Source: Anniella stebbinsi
Lineage: Eukaryota > Chordata > Lepidosauria > Squamata > Anniellidae
Assembly: GCA_029215795.1 (NCBI GenBank)
Contig: JARDYH010000001.1
Location: 395,845,154-395,909,153, forward strand
Length of the DNA stretch: 64,000 nucleotides
Reading direction: 5' to 3'
Both the position numbers and the translations under genes were made by a program. The notes below the pieces were generated by a model. It was not told the DNA's origin. It worked only from the letters and a program-made list of their open reading frames with translations, and searched no databases. Below, piece after piece: positions 19,613 to 30,031 of this stretch (its first letter is position 1; every line of letters starts with the position of its first letter).

Positions 19613-19954
19613 CAATTCCCAAATGTGCCCACAGGTAGAAAAAGGTTGGAGACCCCTGTTCTAACCAGTACACTGCATCCTCACGAGCATCATCTTCATG
19701 GCTAGAATTTCTTTGCTGAAAAGGGAAAGGGCACCGGCCCTTCTGGATCAGACGAACACTGACAGCCACAACTGGTAGAAAGGCAAAAGGCAAAATACAC
19801 ATCAAGGCATTCCTGGGTAGAAGGAATTTAAGGTCAAGGGCTCAGGTCTGTAAGGAAGGGACAGGAAGCTTAAAGAAAGAGAGGCTCCGATAATCAGAAG
19901 GAGCGCTCAGGTATCTTTCTGTTTTCCAAGCCCGCAGTAGATAAAATCAGTCAG

Positions 19955-20065
19955 AACCTATCTGCACCTTGGATGGCTCCTGTAGAGTTCTGGCTGGTTC
20001 TGACTAAAGCTGGAAGCGGCTTCACCACCCTGCTGACATCGGAGCCGCCAGCCCCCCACTGGATA
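19955..20065 (-). repeat. Dispersed repeat fragment (GGAGCCGCCAGCC family)
   Basis: CACCTTGGATGGCTCCTGTA, CTGGCTGGTTCTGACTAAAG and GCTGACATCGGAGCCGCCAG match 45040-45145 in the same order. Confidence 0.6.
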
Positions 20066-20254
20066 AACTCTTACCTTTCATAAAAGGGGGGGGGGAAGGC
20101 AAAACGAAGCAAGGAAGTTTGCAGACCGCGTCATCAAATGGAACTGCTGGACTGTAGAAGGGCACCAGTGCAATCATGTAATTTTAGACTCTGGACTTAA
20201 TGGTCTTATGCCGGCCTTCTTTAGGGGATGCCGTATAGTGTTATTATTACTTGC

Positions 20255-20475
20255 TATTACGTTATATTTGTATCCTGCCTTTGTTCCTCCTGCAAGGGTT
20301 GCAAGGCAGTTTACATGATCCTCCTCCTCCCCATTATTTGTCCTCGCAACAACAACCCTGTGAGGTAGGTTAGGCTGAGAGTCAGTGACCGGCCCAAAGT
20401 CACCCAGTGAGCTTCATGGCTGAGTGGGGACTGGGACTCGGGTCTCTCCTGGGTCCCAATCCAGCAATCTACACA
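20255..20475 (-). mobile_element. tRNA-derived SINE of the Sauria type
   Basis: Read in reverse it has a B-box-like region (GAGACCCGAGTCCCAG), then CACTGGGTGACTTTGGGCC, CTCAGCCTAACCTACCTCAC and AGGGTTGTTGTTGCGAGG. It ends with a LINE-like tail. The full-length relative is at 62934-63162. Confidence 0.8.
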
Positions 20476-20584
20476 TTAATTTGCTGGCTTCAAGGATGGA
20501 TTACCTACCAATCCTAAATCTAATGCCCACGTACTGTTAATTTATACCCATTGTCAACTTCCATTGGTTTACCCCAGCCTTCTC

Positions 20585-20850
20585 CAACCTGGGGCTGCAC
20601 TTACATTATTTTTTAAAAATATATATATTTGGGGGGATTTGGTCCTGCCTCTTTTGCCTTTGGTCCTGTTATTCAGCCCCTGAGCTTCTCCCAAATAGGC
20701 TTCAGTCCTCAGTCTGAAAGACATTCAATGCCCCTCTGTCACTGCAATGCAATCACATGCATGGTTATTTGGACGGAAATCCTAGCATGTTCAGTGGCTC
20801 ATAACTTACAGGCAGGTCTGCATGGAATTGCACCCCTCCTTCTTAAAATA
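20585..20850. repeat. Decayed MITE cluster
   Basis: CTTCAGTCCTCAGTCTGAAA and AGGCAGGTCTGCATGGAATT recall parts of the repeats at 13571 and 17845. A 210-codon frame starting at 20629 begins in this material and I treat it as chance. Confidence 0.35.
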
Positions 20851-20879
20851 AAATGGAATTTTAAAAGTTTAAAAATAAA

Positions 20880-21300
20880 TGAAGGGGAGGGAAAGTTCAG
20901 TATATACATTCTAAGATGTATCATGGGCAGGCTGGACTTAACCCAATTTCTGGCTTTCCCAGTGCCTGCGTTGGCAACGAGCCCAAGAGCCGGAAACTCG
21001 GCAGGCGAGGAAAAAAATCGCAGCCAGGTGGCAGCCAGAGTGGTGTGCCAGAATAAAGGGATGCTTTCCCAGGATGAATCACTCTTTCCATGTTCGGTTA
21101 TGGATCCTCCTTGCTCAGCCTGTCTCCTCCAAATATATTGGATTATTCCAAAACTCTCACATTTCTCAACCTTCTTCCACTGCTCATCTCATTTCAGAGG
21201 GCATGAAGGGTTTGTACAGACCCCTTTTTCATATCAACCTTTATGGGAAAAACCACACTAAGGACTGGATCAGTCCACAATGCACTATTTAGGGTACAAT
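20880..21300. other. No recognisable feature
   Basis: Unique DNA under the downstream part of the chance frame that begins at 20629. It has no domain or signal sequence. Confidence 0.4.
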
Positions 21301-21339
21301 GCTATGCACAATTGGGAAGGGAAAAGTCCTACAACTCCC

Positions 21340-21535
21340 ACCTGGCTCCAAAAATACCACAATTTAGGTGCCAGGTGAGCCTCCTTGGAGAGGACACCTG
21401 GATGAAGACCTTTGAGGATGATCTTAGGTCTGAGCAGGTATATATGGGCAGGTATATATGGGAGGAGGCGATCCTTCAGGTAACCAGTCCTCAAGCCATT
21501 TAAACATTAACACCAGCACTTTGAATTGGGCCTGG
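21340..21535 (-). mobile_element. L2-type LINE fragment
   Basis: CAGGTATATATGGGAGGAGG, then CGATCCTTCAGGTAACCAGT, then TTTGAATTGGGCCTGGAAAC mirrors the L2 ORF2 segment at 31920-32435, where the protein reads FRAQYKVL.LT.KAL. The copy has no open frame. Confidence 0.7.
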
Positions 21536-21544
21536 AAACAGATT

Positions 21545-21735
21545 GGTAGAAGCTGCCTTATACCAGGTTAGACTCTTTGCCACGTAGTCCATTATCGCCT
21601 GCTCTGACTGGCAGCAGCTTTCCATGGTCTGAGAAGGGTCTATTATCTGATCAGCTATTACCTTATCCTACGGATTGAAGCAGGGAGCTTTTGCATGCAA
21701 AACATCTGCTCTACGACTGAGCTGTCTAGGGATGG
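21545..21735 (-). mobile_element. SINE with tRNA-Ala-like head
   Basis: The plus strand reads GAAGCTGCCTTATACCAGGT, then CTGACTGGCAGCAGCTTTCC, then TTGCATGCAAAACATCTGCT, then CTACGACTGAGCTG. On the minus strand the head is CAGCTCAGTCGTAGAGCAGA followed by the anticodon-loop-like TTTTGCATGC. It is a diverged copy of the element at 24338. Confidence 0.7.
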
Positions 21736-21867
21736 GGAACATGGGTGGGAGAGTGCTGTTACACCATGATTTAGGGGGTTGCCTCTCTTGGTTTGGGTGG
21801 TAGTATTAAACAGGTCTCAAGGTTTACATTCTTGCTCTGTTGTCCTTCATTTCAGGCTACTCCAAAG

Positions 21868-22070
21868 AGCTTATTTATTTATTTATTTATTTATTGCAGT
21901 TATATCCCACCCTTCTTCCTTTCTGGAACCCAAGGGGGTATCATGCGGTTCTCAGTGATCTCCCCTCCAAGCCCTGTCCAAACCCAGACCTGCTTAGCTT
22001 CAGCAAGGTGGCTGCCCCATGTACCTTCAGTCCATGGCTGGGACCTACACATGATCCCTTAGTTTGGTGT
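21868..22070 (-). mobile_element. SINE or LINE 3' fragment with TTATTTATTTATT tail
   Basis: It begins with a TTATTTATTTATTTATTTAT tract and TTATATCCCACCCTTCTTCC. It continues CCAGACCTGCTTAGCTTCAG, then CAAGGTGGCTG. The tail resembles L2-dependent SINEs. The body is unassigned. Confidence 0.55.
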
Positions 22071-22123
22071 AGCTCCAGCCCAGCCTGCATCCTCATGCAA
22101 TCATCAGAAAGAGTGAGAAAGGA

Positions 22124-22305
22124 GATGGATCTGCAGCTCAGTGGTTGACTGCACATTTGGCATGCAGAAGATTCCAGTCAGAAGAGTGCTGTTGCACCCG
22201 CGTCCTGCTTATGGGTTCCTGATCGACAGCTGGTTGGCCACTGTGTGGACAGAGTGCTGGACTAGATGGACCTTTGATCTGATCCCGCAGGGCTCTTCTT
22301 ATGTT
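22124..22305 (+). mobile_element. SINE head scrap followed by CR1 3' end
   Basis: GATCTGCAGCTCAGTGGTTG with TTGGCATGCAGAAG at 22124-22172 is the tRNA-Ala-like SINE head. From about 22172, GTGCTGTTGCACCCGCGTCC, then CGACAGCTGGTTGGCCACTG, then GGGCTCTTCTTATGTTC is the CR1 3' terminus. Two independent insertions appear fused. Confidence 0.75.
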
Positions 22306-22439
22306 CCAATTCATTTGGTTTGCATTGTAATAGGAAGCAGTCCAGTTCACACTCCCAGAACTAATCTGCAAACCAGAACACAATTATCCTTTTGTTTTCA
22401 CACTTTTCTGCATTGTTTTTCAAAGTAGTTCTCGAGATT

Positions 22440-22760
22440 AAAAACAACAACGCGCACCTTAGGGAAAATTTTATACAAAAATGCATTGGCTGGGGAAAAT
22501 AAATAGCACACATTAGGGAGAAGGTGTACAATAGGGCATGTATTAAGGGAGATCACTTGCAAAACATGCATATGTTAGGGGAAATGTGTACATAAATGCA
22601 TATCAATTTTCATGCCTGTGAAAATGCACTCAAATTTTCATGCAGACTTCAAAAAATGGCAAACCCATGCAAGAATGAGATTGAATGAACTTGTGCTTGA
22701 AAAAAAAAATGTGGATGATACAGGAAGTAGAACAGATCTGCCCGTTCCTATTGCTACCCC
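22440..22760. mobile_element. AT-rich MITE-like repeat
   Basis: Repeated ATGCATAT, AAATGCATTG and AAAATGCACTC words match the family at 19370 and 57100. Ends are not clear. Confidence 0.4.
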
Positions 22761-22849
22761 ATGATCCATTAATGCCTCTTGGTTATGCTTCTGGAGTCGA
22801 AGCCCTATGACCTCAGAAGTCAACTCCCGTTTCAATCAATGGTGTTCAT

Positions 22850-23068
22850 TTCCAAGGAAGTATGCATGCGCTTGCAGCCTCTTCCGGAGCCTTTGCGGAC
22901 CACGAGTTCAATGATTGTCTTTAAAGCTCAGTTGAAAACTTTTCTTTTTACTAAAGCTTTTAGCAGAATGGAAGCCCTATGTGGCAGGGCGTTGTTGTTT
23001 TATCGTTTTACTATGTACGGCACCATGTGCATTTATGGTGCTATATAAATAAATAAATAAATAAATAA
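22850..23068 (+). mobile_element. L2-type LINE, 3' end
   Basis: TTTAAAGCTCAGTTGAAAAC, then TTTTCTTTTTACTAAAGCTT encodes the terminal FKAQLKTFLFTKAF of the LINE tail. The copy ends GGTGCTATATAAATAAATAA. It is a different L2 subfamily from the one with CCGCCCAGAG tails. Confidence 0.75.
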
Positions 23069-23211
23069 ACAAACTACAAGATGAAATGTAACTGGAGGCA
23101 GTGCTGGTATGGATGTATCTGTTGGTTCTCACCTTCTAATGCAATGAGTTGGTGGCATCCTACCAAAGGAAAATCTTTAACAGGCCATTGGCCTGCTTCA
23201 CTCATGAAATT

Positions 23212-23742
23212 TTATGAGGCATCCAGATGATACTGTCTTTTACTCATCATGTCCCATGTTTCCCCACCATGTTCCTCATCTTTTTTTGGTTCCTGTGGAG
23301 AATCCACACAGAAAAAAGAGTCAGGATAGCTGCACAATGCCCTCTGGTAGTTTGTATCAGGAGGAAGGAAGCACGCCATGCCTCGCCATTTCATGAAATG
23401 TGTTGTATAGGTGTCAGGATCCCAATGATTCCTTCCCCTCCATTCTTGCAATTGTTTACGGTTGTGTGTTAGTCGCTCTGAAATCGTGCCAATGCCGGAC
23501 GTGCATTGAGGTGTGCCTGCCTTCGGCAATGAGACAGATGGATGGGCCCACGTCCTTTTGAGGACAGCTGACTCCTTCGCTTCTTCCTCTCCATCTGTAC
23601 CTGTTTTATGGTACCCGTCACCAGATGAACCTTCCAGGAAAGCAGATGGAGGCACACAGGACACGGTGAATGTCCAGCCCCAGGATACAGTCTCCGTTTT
23701 GACTGATGGCTTCATTGCAGTTTGCAAATGGGAGATGGGCAC
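23212..23742 (-). CDS. Unassigned 176-codon open frame
   Basis: This is the longest uninterrupted frame not obviously made of repeat. It starts at an ATG at 23742 and ends at 23212. The product is hydrophilic, with no signal peptide, membrane segment or recognised domain. It starts MPISHLQTAMKPSV and ends KRQYHLDAS. A second frame lies on the opposite strand across 23513-23845, which reduces the coding argument. I do not recognise a family. It could be chance, a lost pseudogene or part of an unknown repeat. Confidence 0.12.
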   Translation of the reverse strand: MPISHLQTAMKPSVKTETVSWGWTFTVSCVPPSAFLEGSSGDGYHKTGTDGEEEAKESAVLKRTWAHPSVSLPKAGTPQCTSGIGTISERLTHNRKQLQEWRGRNHWDPDTYTTHFMKWRGMACFLPPDTNYQRALCSYPDSFFCVDSPQEPKKDEEHGGETWDMMSKRQYHLDAS

Positions 23743-24117
23743 TGAGCATACAAGCAGCGTGGCAGTCCGTCAAAGCACGCTATCCGTCCCACAGGCCAGT
23801 GGCTCTGGACTGAAATTCCAGGAGGCCTTTTGTGTTTCATCTTGATAAGGCCCAGCAACTTCCTCCTGCCAGGGGTCATTTGACCATGAGCAGTGGGGAG
23901 TCTTGTGAGTGACGCACACAAGGTGAGTGCAGCCGACGGGCGTCCACCGTTCCCAGCTCTGGAGCACAGGAGGAAGCTGCTGTTGTGCGTATTGAACTAG
24001 CTGACCCTGCCGGTGGATTTTATCATTGGCCTTTGGTGTGTAAGCCTCTTTGATGATGTGAGAGGCAGGGCAGACTAATATGAATAAATGGCAGTGCAAC
24101 CTTAAATGTATCTAAAT

Positions 24118-24337
24118 TCAATGGGACTTACTCCTAGGTAATGTCTCTTCTCACAAGCCTAGAACACTGTTGGGTCCTGTAGTTTGGGAGGTGAGTAAGG
24201 TGTAAGGCACAGGTGCAGAACTTCAGGCCCAGGGGTCAAATCCAGCCTTCCTGGGGTCCCAATCCATAGATACTCATGCCCCCTTTCCATGTCCACACAC
24301 CCATTCCATCAACCTCAAATCATTGGGTAGTTTCATA
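24118..24337. repeat. MITE-like repeats next to a SINE
   Basis: CAATGGGACTTACTCCTAGG at 24120-24139 belongs to a dispersed family. AACTTCAGGCCCAGGGGTCA at 24218-24237 resembles hAT-type GGCCCAGGGGCC ends. The SINE at 24338 interrupts this material, which continues after 24540. Confidence 0.4.
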
Positions 24338-24535
24338 GGAATGTAGGAAGCTGCCTTCTACTGAGTCAGACCATTGGCCCATCTAGCTCAGTATCATCAA
24401 CACTGACTGGCAGCAGCAATGGCTCTCCAGGGTTTCAGGTGGGATTCTTTCCTTGTCCCACCTGGAGAAGCCAGAGATCGAACCTGGGGCTTTCTGCATG
24501 CAAAGCACGTGTTCTGTCACACTGAGCTGTGCCCC
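24338..24535 (-). mobile_element. SINE with tRNA-Ala(UGC)-like head
   Basis: On the minus strand the head reads CACAGCTCAGTGTGACAGAA (A-box region), then GTGCTTTGCATGCAGAAAGC (anticodon arm with loop TTTGCAT and TGC at the anticodon position), then CCCAGGTTCGATCTC (B-box). The body on the plus strand is GTAGGAAGCTGCCTTCTACT, GAGTCAGACCATTGGCCCAT and CCAGGGTTTCAGGTGGG. The tRNA features are those of a tRNA-Ala. It is a SINE, not a tRNA gene: the fold is not conserved and a long body follows. Confidence 0.8.
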
Positions 24536-24539
24536 CCCA

Positions 24540-25605
24540 TGAGCTATGCCCCCTCCTAGTTTTTGTGCAATGTATCCCCATTCTTAAATTTTGAATATGC
24601 CTCTTCTAAGGCTTAGAAAGAGCTTTAAGCTAAAATGTTTGGTACCAGAATTTGTTCATTTGCAAATGCACATTTGTACGAATCCTACCCCAAATCTGTG
24701 GAATCCACTTGACTCAGAAAAAGCCAATTTCATTTGAATCCGTTGCAGATTTCCCCCCAGCATGGCTAGTCTGAGCAATTTATAGCCTCCCCTCCGCCTC
24801 TTTGGTTTCCATGATCCAGAATCTCACAGGCAGCCTCTGGCCCTCTGGATGTCAGTCTGCCTGGGCCAGAACCGGGGACACACCCCTGTGTCCCACAGCC
24901 ACAGTCCACCTGTTTCTGAGCTTGGTTGAGGCCTGACAGATGTTTGGCAAAGTTTGGCAGGAACAGCAGCCATTGTCACATCACTCTCCACATCTGATTT
25001 GACGAGTGAAAAATATCCAGCAGTGGCAGTTTGGGGGCATTTCTTGCTGTGGCAGAATTAACAACGGCCAGCGTGAAACCAGGGGTGGGGCAGGGGAGAG
25101 AGAAAGCTCACTGGGAAACCGCTGCCTCCCTTTCCCCTGTGCCTCCCTCAGCCTCCTCACTCGCAAGCCGATCTATCACCATAAGCGCCGCAAGCCGGAG
25201 AGACAGGAAATCGCTTCTGATCCTAATCGTGAGGCGGTGGGTTGAATGAAACTGGTGTGTGCTTAGCTGAAAGAGCTAATCTGTGTCTTTACCGGCAGGA
25301 TTCTTACCCCCTCTTTATAGATGCCGTGGAGGTTTGCTGTAATTCGAGGCTTCGGCCGACACAAATAGTTTCTGTCAATGTGTTTTATTGGAGAACATCA
25401 AAGTGAGATCGATACCAGGTTTCAGAAAATGTCTGACTGAGTTGCTAGAGCTAATGGAGCTAAATAAATAAATAAATCAGACTTGTGTGGGGAGTTGAGG
25501 GTGGGGGAATGTGGTGGCTATGTGCTCTACTTTGCAAAGATGACATCCGCTATTTGAAGGACTGCCCAGTCTAGGAAAGAACAGATTTTATAAAAACCAT
25601 TCTGT
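24540..25605. other. No recognisable feature
   Basis: Unique DNA with a remnant of the repeat interrupted by the SINE up to about 24700. A short poly-AAAT tract lies at 25460-25475. Complementary small frames near 24981-25249 carry no domain. Confidence 0.4.
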
Positions 25606-25609
25606 CTGT

Positions 25610-25975
25610 TTTTGGATTGTTAGGTGCCTTTCGTTCCGTTGATCACTGATTGGCAGAATGGGAAACCCCTCCCCCATTTCCAGGAGTTGTGCAAATTTGC
25701 ACTCGCAAAAATTTGCACTTGCAAAAATGCGCACATCAACCTAAAAATGCACATATCCCTCAAAATGTGTAAATCGTCCCATACACATTTTCATGCTTTA
25801 GTCTATTGGCGAAATGTGCATTTTCGGGGAGGAGTGTTTTTGATTTTACGTATATTATTTTCTACAAGTACATTTGCGGTAATTCCAGAAAGTAAAACAA
25901 AAAAACAAAACAAAAACTGGTCTGCAAGTCTGCAGGATTTGCGCAACTCTGGAAAAGCCGTTCTACTGCAGAATC
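25610..25975. mobile_element. AT-rich MITE-like repeat
   Basis: GCAAATTTGCACTCGCAAAA, then ATTTGCACTTGCAAAAATGC, then ATTTTCATGCTTTAGTC matches the family at 19370 in reverse order. The open frame on the plus strand (138 codons) is translated repeat. Confidence 0.45.
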
Positions 25976-25994
25976 TGCAGGTTAGATTCACAGA

Positions 25995-26158
25995 AATAGT
26001 AAACCTATATATACCAGTTGCTGGGGAACATGGGTGGTAGGGTGTTGTTGCACCCATGTCCTATTTGTAGGTTCCCAGTCAACAACTGGTTGGCCATGTT
26101 GTGAACAGAGTGCTGGACTAGATGGACCCTTGGTCTGATCCAGCAGGGCTCTTCTTAA
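25995..26158 (+). mobile_element. CR1-type LINE, 3' end
   Basis: It runs from CCTATATATACCAGTTGCTG through GGGGAACATGGGTGGTAGGG to CTTGGTCTGATCCAGCAGGG, then CTCTTCTT. Confidence 0.85.
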
Positions 26159-26159
26159 A

Positions 26160-26830
26160 TCTGGACTCATTTGATTCTGTGTGCTTGTCTTGAACATATG
26201 TGAATTTAACACAATGATAAATTCAGTACGAACATTGCACAGAGTTGCAACCATATAGAAATGTATGGATCTGTAAGGAAATGTATGAATGTGCATCTAT
26301 TGTAATTCACTATTTTGACTCAATGTTTTCTAAGAGGAATATTGTGGTGTGGCATGAAACCAAGGAAAGCCTCAAGTGAATTTTTTTGGTTGAAAAATAG
26401 ATTCCTGAACGAGCTGGGTCATCTTGTTCTAGCGCCGCCTGGAGAAAAAACTCACAGAAGCCATGCGAAGCCAACCTTCATGTTTACCCCAAAATAAAGA
26501 GAACAAGCTTGGGCTACCTAGGAAATAATCCCACCCTCCAGCCACAGAACGGGTGTGATTTGAGGGCCATTTCACGCAGAACACAGAGGCAAACACAGGT
26601 CTGTCACTTGAGTGTAAATGAGCAGGAAGCAGTCACTGCCTCCATCTCCCTGAGGAGGGCTTCGGCTAGACAGGCATAGCCAAGGCTGGCACCAGAGGCT
26701 GGCATGGCTGGGCATGTGCTCACAGAACCTGGGCTCAGGAAGGCTTGTCACCAACCCTACTCAGATAACCATCAAGGCTCCTGCCGACACTGCTGCTTCC
26801 AGCTGCCGCCACCAGTTACTCATCCTTTCC
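26160..26830. other. No recognisable feature
   Basis: Unique sequence with no supported gene or repeat. Confidence 0.4.
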
Positions 26831-26833
26831 TCT

Positions 26834-27140
26834 AGGGTGGCCATGACCTACTTTGCAGAGGGCAGTCCTCAATTTGAAGGCATCCTCTGTCTCGAGGGCG
26901 GTCTGGTCCAAATTCGGTATAAAAATAAAAACCGCTCAGGGAGGGAGATCAGGGAGGTCCCTTGAAGTTGACAGGCTCACAGGACACAATGCCTGATTTC
27001 GGCGTCAGGTATTACATTTTGCGGAGGGGCGGCCAGGTGTCCTGCTTCACAGAGGACGGTCCTCTATTTGAAAGGCTGTCGGTGGAAGTCCTGTGTTTGG
27101 AGCTGTCCTTTGTTGGAAGGGCTGCCTGATCTCCAAGTCC
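26834..27140 (+). mobile_element. MITE-like repeat (TAGGGTGGCC family)
   Basis: It starts TAGGGTGGCCATGACCTACT, then TTGCAGAGGGCAGTCCTCAA, then TTTGAAGG. A second head GGGGCGGCCAGGTGTCCTGC, then TTCACAGAGGACGGTCCTCT, follows at about 27026, so two copies stand in tandem. Related material is at 28375 and 58890 in reverse. Confidence 0.55.
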
Positions 27141-27289
27141 TGTTTAAAGGGTGGGGGGACCCTCAGGAAAGAGAGCAGGAGGGTCTGCCATTATCCTGCA
27201 GAGAGCCAGGAGTTTTATTTTACCAGGCCTGTCAGTGTGACAGCACTAAAGCCACACATTAAAACAACAACAACAACAGCAGCCACCAC

Positions 27290-27600
27290 TAGGTTTATGG
27301 CTGCATGCAAATCAGCTACAAAGATGCAAATCGCCTCATTAGTGATTTGCATAAAACATTCCTGCAACAGCAATGGAATATATCTTCTCTTTCTCTCTCT
27401 CTCTCTCTCTCCTCCCTAAAGATGACAAGACTAAACAAGGAGCATTTTCTCTGCGCAGGAAATAAATCATGGGAAAACAACTGGCTCTATGCGCCCCCGT
27501 GCTGGCTTGCTCTCTTCCCCACCACTAATAATAATAAATCTAGGAACATCTGCTCGTGGATAGCTTTCATGGGGACAGGATACAGCAGCTCATCTTCTAA
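27290..27600. promoter_or_regulatory. Candidate enhancer with three POU octamers
   Basis: ATGCAAAT occurs exactly at 27305-27312 and 27324-27331, and its reverse complement ATTTGCAT at 27345-27352: three perfect octamers in 48 bp. CTCATTAGTGA sits between them and CATTCC and GGAAT (TEAD-like) follow at 27357-27380. The octamers are contacted by POU factors. A (TC)n tract at 27391-27411 follows. This is unique DNA and looks like a developmental enhancer, by inference. Confidence 0.4.
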
Positions 27601-28365
27601 CTGAAGTAGGTCTCAGAGTTAGCAACGGCATCCACGGGGCTTGGATATGGGAAGCTAAGGGTCGGATCCCCAACCGGTGATGAAGATATTGTGGTGGGTG
27701 AGGGGATCAGTGGTGGTGGTGGTGGTGTGGGTCAGTCAGCCCACACCCCCTGCTATAGAGGGATGAGTCTGGAAAAGCAATTGGGCCCAGTGCAAACTGC
27801 TTGAGAGGTACAAAGCACCTCAAGGGACATTTTACATTTTCTTTTGAAGGTCAGGGGTGGCCCATTTTGGGTGGTCCAGGGGGAATTTTTGCCCCCTCCA
27901 AAGGTGTACCTCTCCACCCAGGCCCCATTTTAAAAAAAAGGTATCCAGAGTAGCAAAAAGGGTCAAAATTAGCCTGTTTACTAAAAGGGTAAAAACATAC
28001 ACCATAAAATGGCTGCTTTGGATGCCATTTTTTAAAACTGTATTTTCTTTTTTACGATGGGGGGGCAATGAGGGACAGTGAAGGCCGCAGTGCAGGGAGG
28101 GGGAACCGTGTGTGTCATGCAGACAGCACATGGCCAACGCTGTTTTAGATGGGGCTTAGCGCGGCCACTTACGCGCAGACAAAAAATAGGAAAAGCATAA
28201 TCAAAGAAGGACATTTATTTGCATAAAATATGCAGGTGCTCGTTTATATGTATAAATGCACATTCAGAATGACTGAAATTTAAATAGAAAGACATCTCTC
28301 CATTGTGGGGAAGGCCATGGGCAGCTGACCTGTGTGCCTGCTTCTTCTTCTGCTGACCAGGCGCT
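27600..28365. other. No recognisable feature
   Basis: Unique or unassigned DNA with a (TGG)n run at about 27711-27728 and small frames on both strands at 27832-28137 without domains. Confidence 0.4.
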
Positions 28366-28374
28366 AAATGGGGA

Positions 28375-28515
28375 TGGGCATTTTCAAGGCTCCTGGATGT
28401 CCTTTCTTAGGGATATTGATGTTTAAACCAGATCTGGATTGGACAGCTCTTGAAATAATGCCTTCAAAAAGAGGACTGTCTTTTGTAAAGTAGGATGCTT
28501 GACCACCCCATTGGC
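28375..28515 (-). mobile_element. MITE-like repeat (TAGGGTGGCC family)
   Basis: AAAAAGAGGACTGTCTTTTG, then TAAAGTAGGATGCTTGACCA, then CCCC is the reverse complement of the family head seen at 26834 and 58890. The inner part is decayed. Confidence 0.5.
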
Positions 28516-28519
28516 AACA

Positions 28520-29285
28520 TGCATAAAAATAGCTCAAGGTAGGAACCACAACATTTTGGGACACAGCTCCTTGGGTTCCCAACTCCAGGACTACATTGGA
28601 AATGTGAGCTGTTGCACATTACTCCGGAGAGTTTATTCAAAAGAATGAGGTAACTGGTGGCATGTAATCCAGCTTCCACTCATACATCCCTGGAGAACAT
28701 CCAGCTTGACTCTGGCATAACCTTGAGGTGTGCTGACAGCATGGAAAAATATTGCAGATCAGACTCATGAGTAGGGGAAGGAGTGGATTACCAAAGGGAT
28801 ATATTATGTAAATAACGCGAGCCGGCCAAAACAGCCCCAGAATAAAGAAGGGATTCAGATAAATGCCAACTGAGCTGCTGAAGCCATAGTGGGATGACTA
28901 TTCATGAGAATGCTCTGCTGTATGGCAGACAAGTGGAATGATCACAACTAATCATCTCCTGGGATCCCTTTTAAGATGTAGAGATAGCCAGAAAGTGCTG
29001 GGCAGTACTTGCAATCCCTCCAGATGTTTGTGATGTGTTGGAGAAGTCACAGAAGCCCTTTCAGTTGGGACACCTTGACAGTGAGAGTCCTGGATTTCCA
29101 GTTCACACTTTTGCATCAAAGATGGGGAGTGTGGGAATCCAGGAAACGAAGTGACCATTTCATATCCTTCGCTTCCTTGAATGATGGGAGACACAAGGGA
29201 CCTTCTTTCCAGAGAAACTGCTGTAATGTTTGGTCTCTTGGTGAAATCTGTTTCTACAAAGGCAGAGGTGAAGTGCACGTCTCAG
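28520..29285. other. No recognisable feature
   Basis: Unique DNA. Opposite-strand frames at 28952-29278 and 29009-29335 overlap each other and carry no recognised domain. Confidence 0.4.
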
Positions 29286-29288
29286 GGG

Positions 29289-29615
29289 TAAGGATGTATG
29301 AATCAGCAAGATCTGATGTTGCTGAAGTTCTGTGAATTCCACCTCAGATCTCCTTCTGAAGCTGGAGACCACATCAGATTTCAAGCGTTGGGTTTTTGGG
29401 GGGCATAGTTGTGAGCATTTTTCAAAAGTACACTTTTTTTAATGCACAATTGTCAAAAGTACACATGCTGTTGGATGCATTTTGGGGCTCCGCAAATCGC
29501 ATTGCATGCTCAAAATGCATGGACGTTGACCACAGTTTGTGCCCCGCGTTTGTGTTCAGTCTGGCAGGTGAACTGGGTAAATCTTGATCAGAAATGAATT
29601 TCTCATACCTCCCTA
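29289..29615. mobile_element. AT-rich MITE-like element (TAAGGATGTATGAA / TTCTCATACCTCCCTA)
   Basis: The ends form a degenerate inverted repeat resembling the TAGGGATGTRYA hAT-type termini. The inner sequence repeats CACTTTTTTTAATGCACAAT and CAAAATGCATGG. Possible flanking 8-mers do not match well enough to call a target duplication. Confidence 0.5.
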
Positions 29616-29906
29616 GCCAAGGGCACGGTGAAAGCCACAGCAGAGGCCCACAACATGGGCAGTTGGGCGGGCGGGTAGCAGGAGCTTTTGCTGTTGCAGC
29701 TGGGAGGGTAGACACAGTGGTGGTGGTGGCATCAATGGGCAGCAACGATGTGCAGCCTGAGAAGTGGCAGATGGGGATGCACAGTTCATTGTTCCTCCCA
29801 ATCTATCACCTGCTCACCATATTTCATAGCTGGGTCTTGAACATTCATCAACATGCATCAACCATAGAGATGAAGCATCTCCTCTTCCCTCTGAGATCTA
29901 CTACAG

Positions 29907-30031
29907 CCTTCCCCCACCTGTTGCCCACCAGTTGTTTTGGACTTCAATTCCCAGCCAGCATGGTCAATGTTCAGGAATGCTAGGAGCGGTAGTCCCAAAA
30001 CATCTGGAGCGCATCCGATTAAGGAAGGCTG
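29907..30031. mobile_element. Palindromic MITE (CCAGATGTTTTGGACT family)
   Basis: CCCCCACCTGTTGCCCACCA, then GTTGTTTTGGACTTCAATTC is mirrored by GTAGTCCCAAAACATCTGGA. Both ends carry the AGCCTTCC / GGAAGGCT inverted motif. Confidence 0.75.

Noticed and set aside
20629..21261. Plus-strand open frame of 210 codons
   Set aside because: It starts in a worn MITE and runs into unique DNA without a domain, signal or splice context.
24470..24535. Possible tRNA-Ala gene
   Set aside because: The anticodon arm and B-box are present but a SINE body follows and similar copies recur in the window. It is a SINE head.
25624..26040. Plus-strand open frame of 138 codons
   Set aside because: It translates the AT-rich MITE family and runs into a CR1 3' end.
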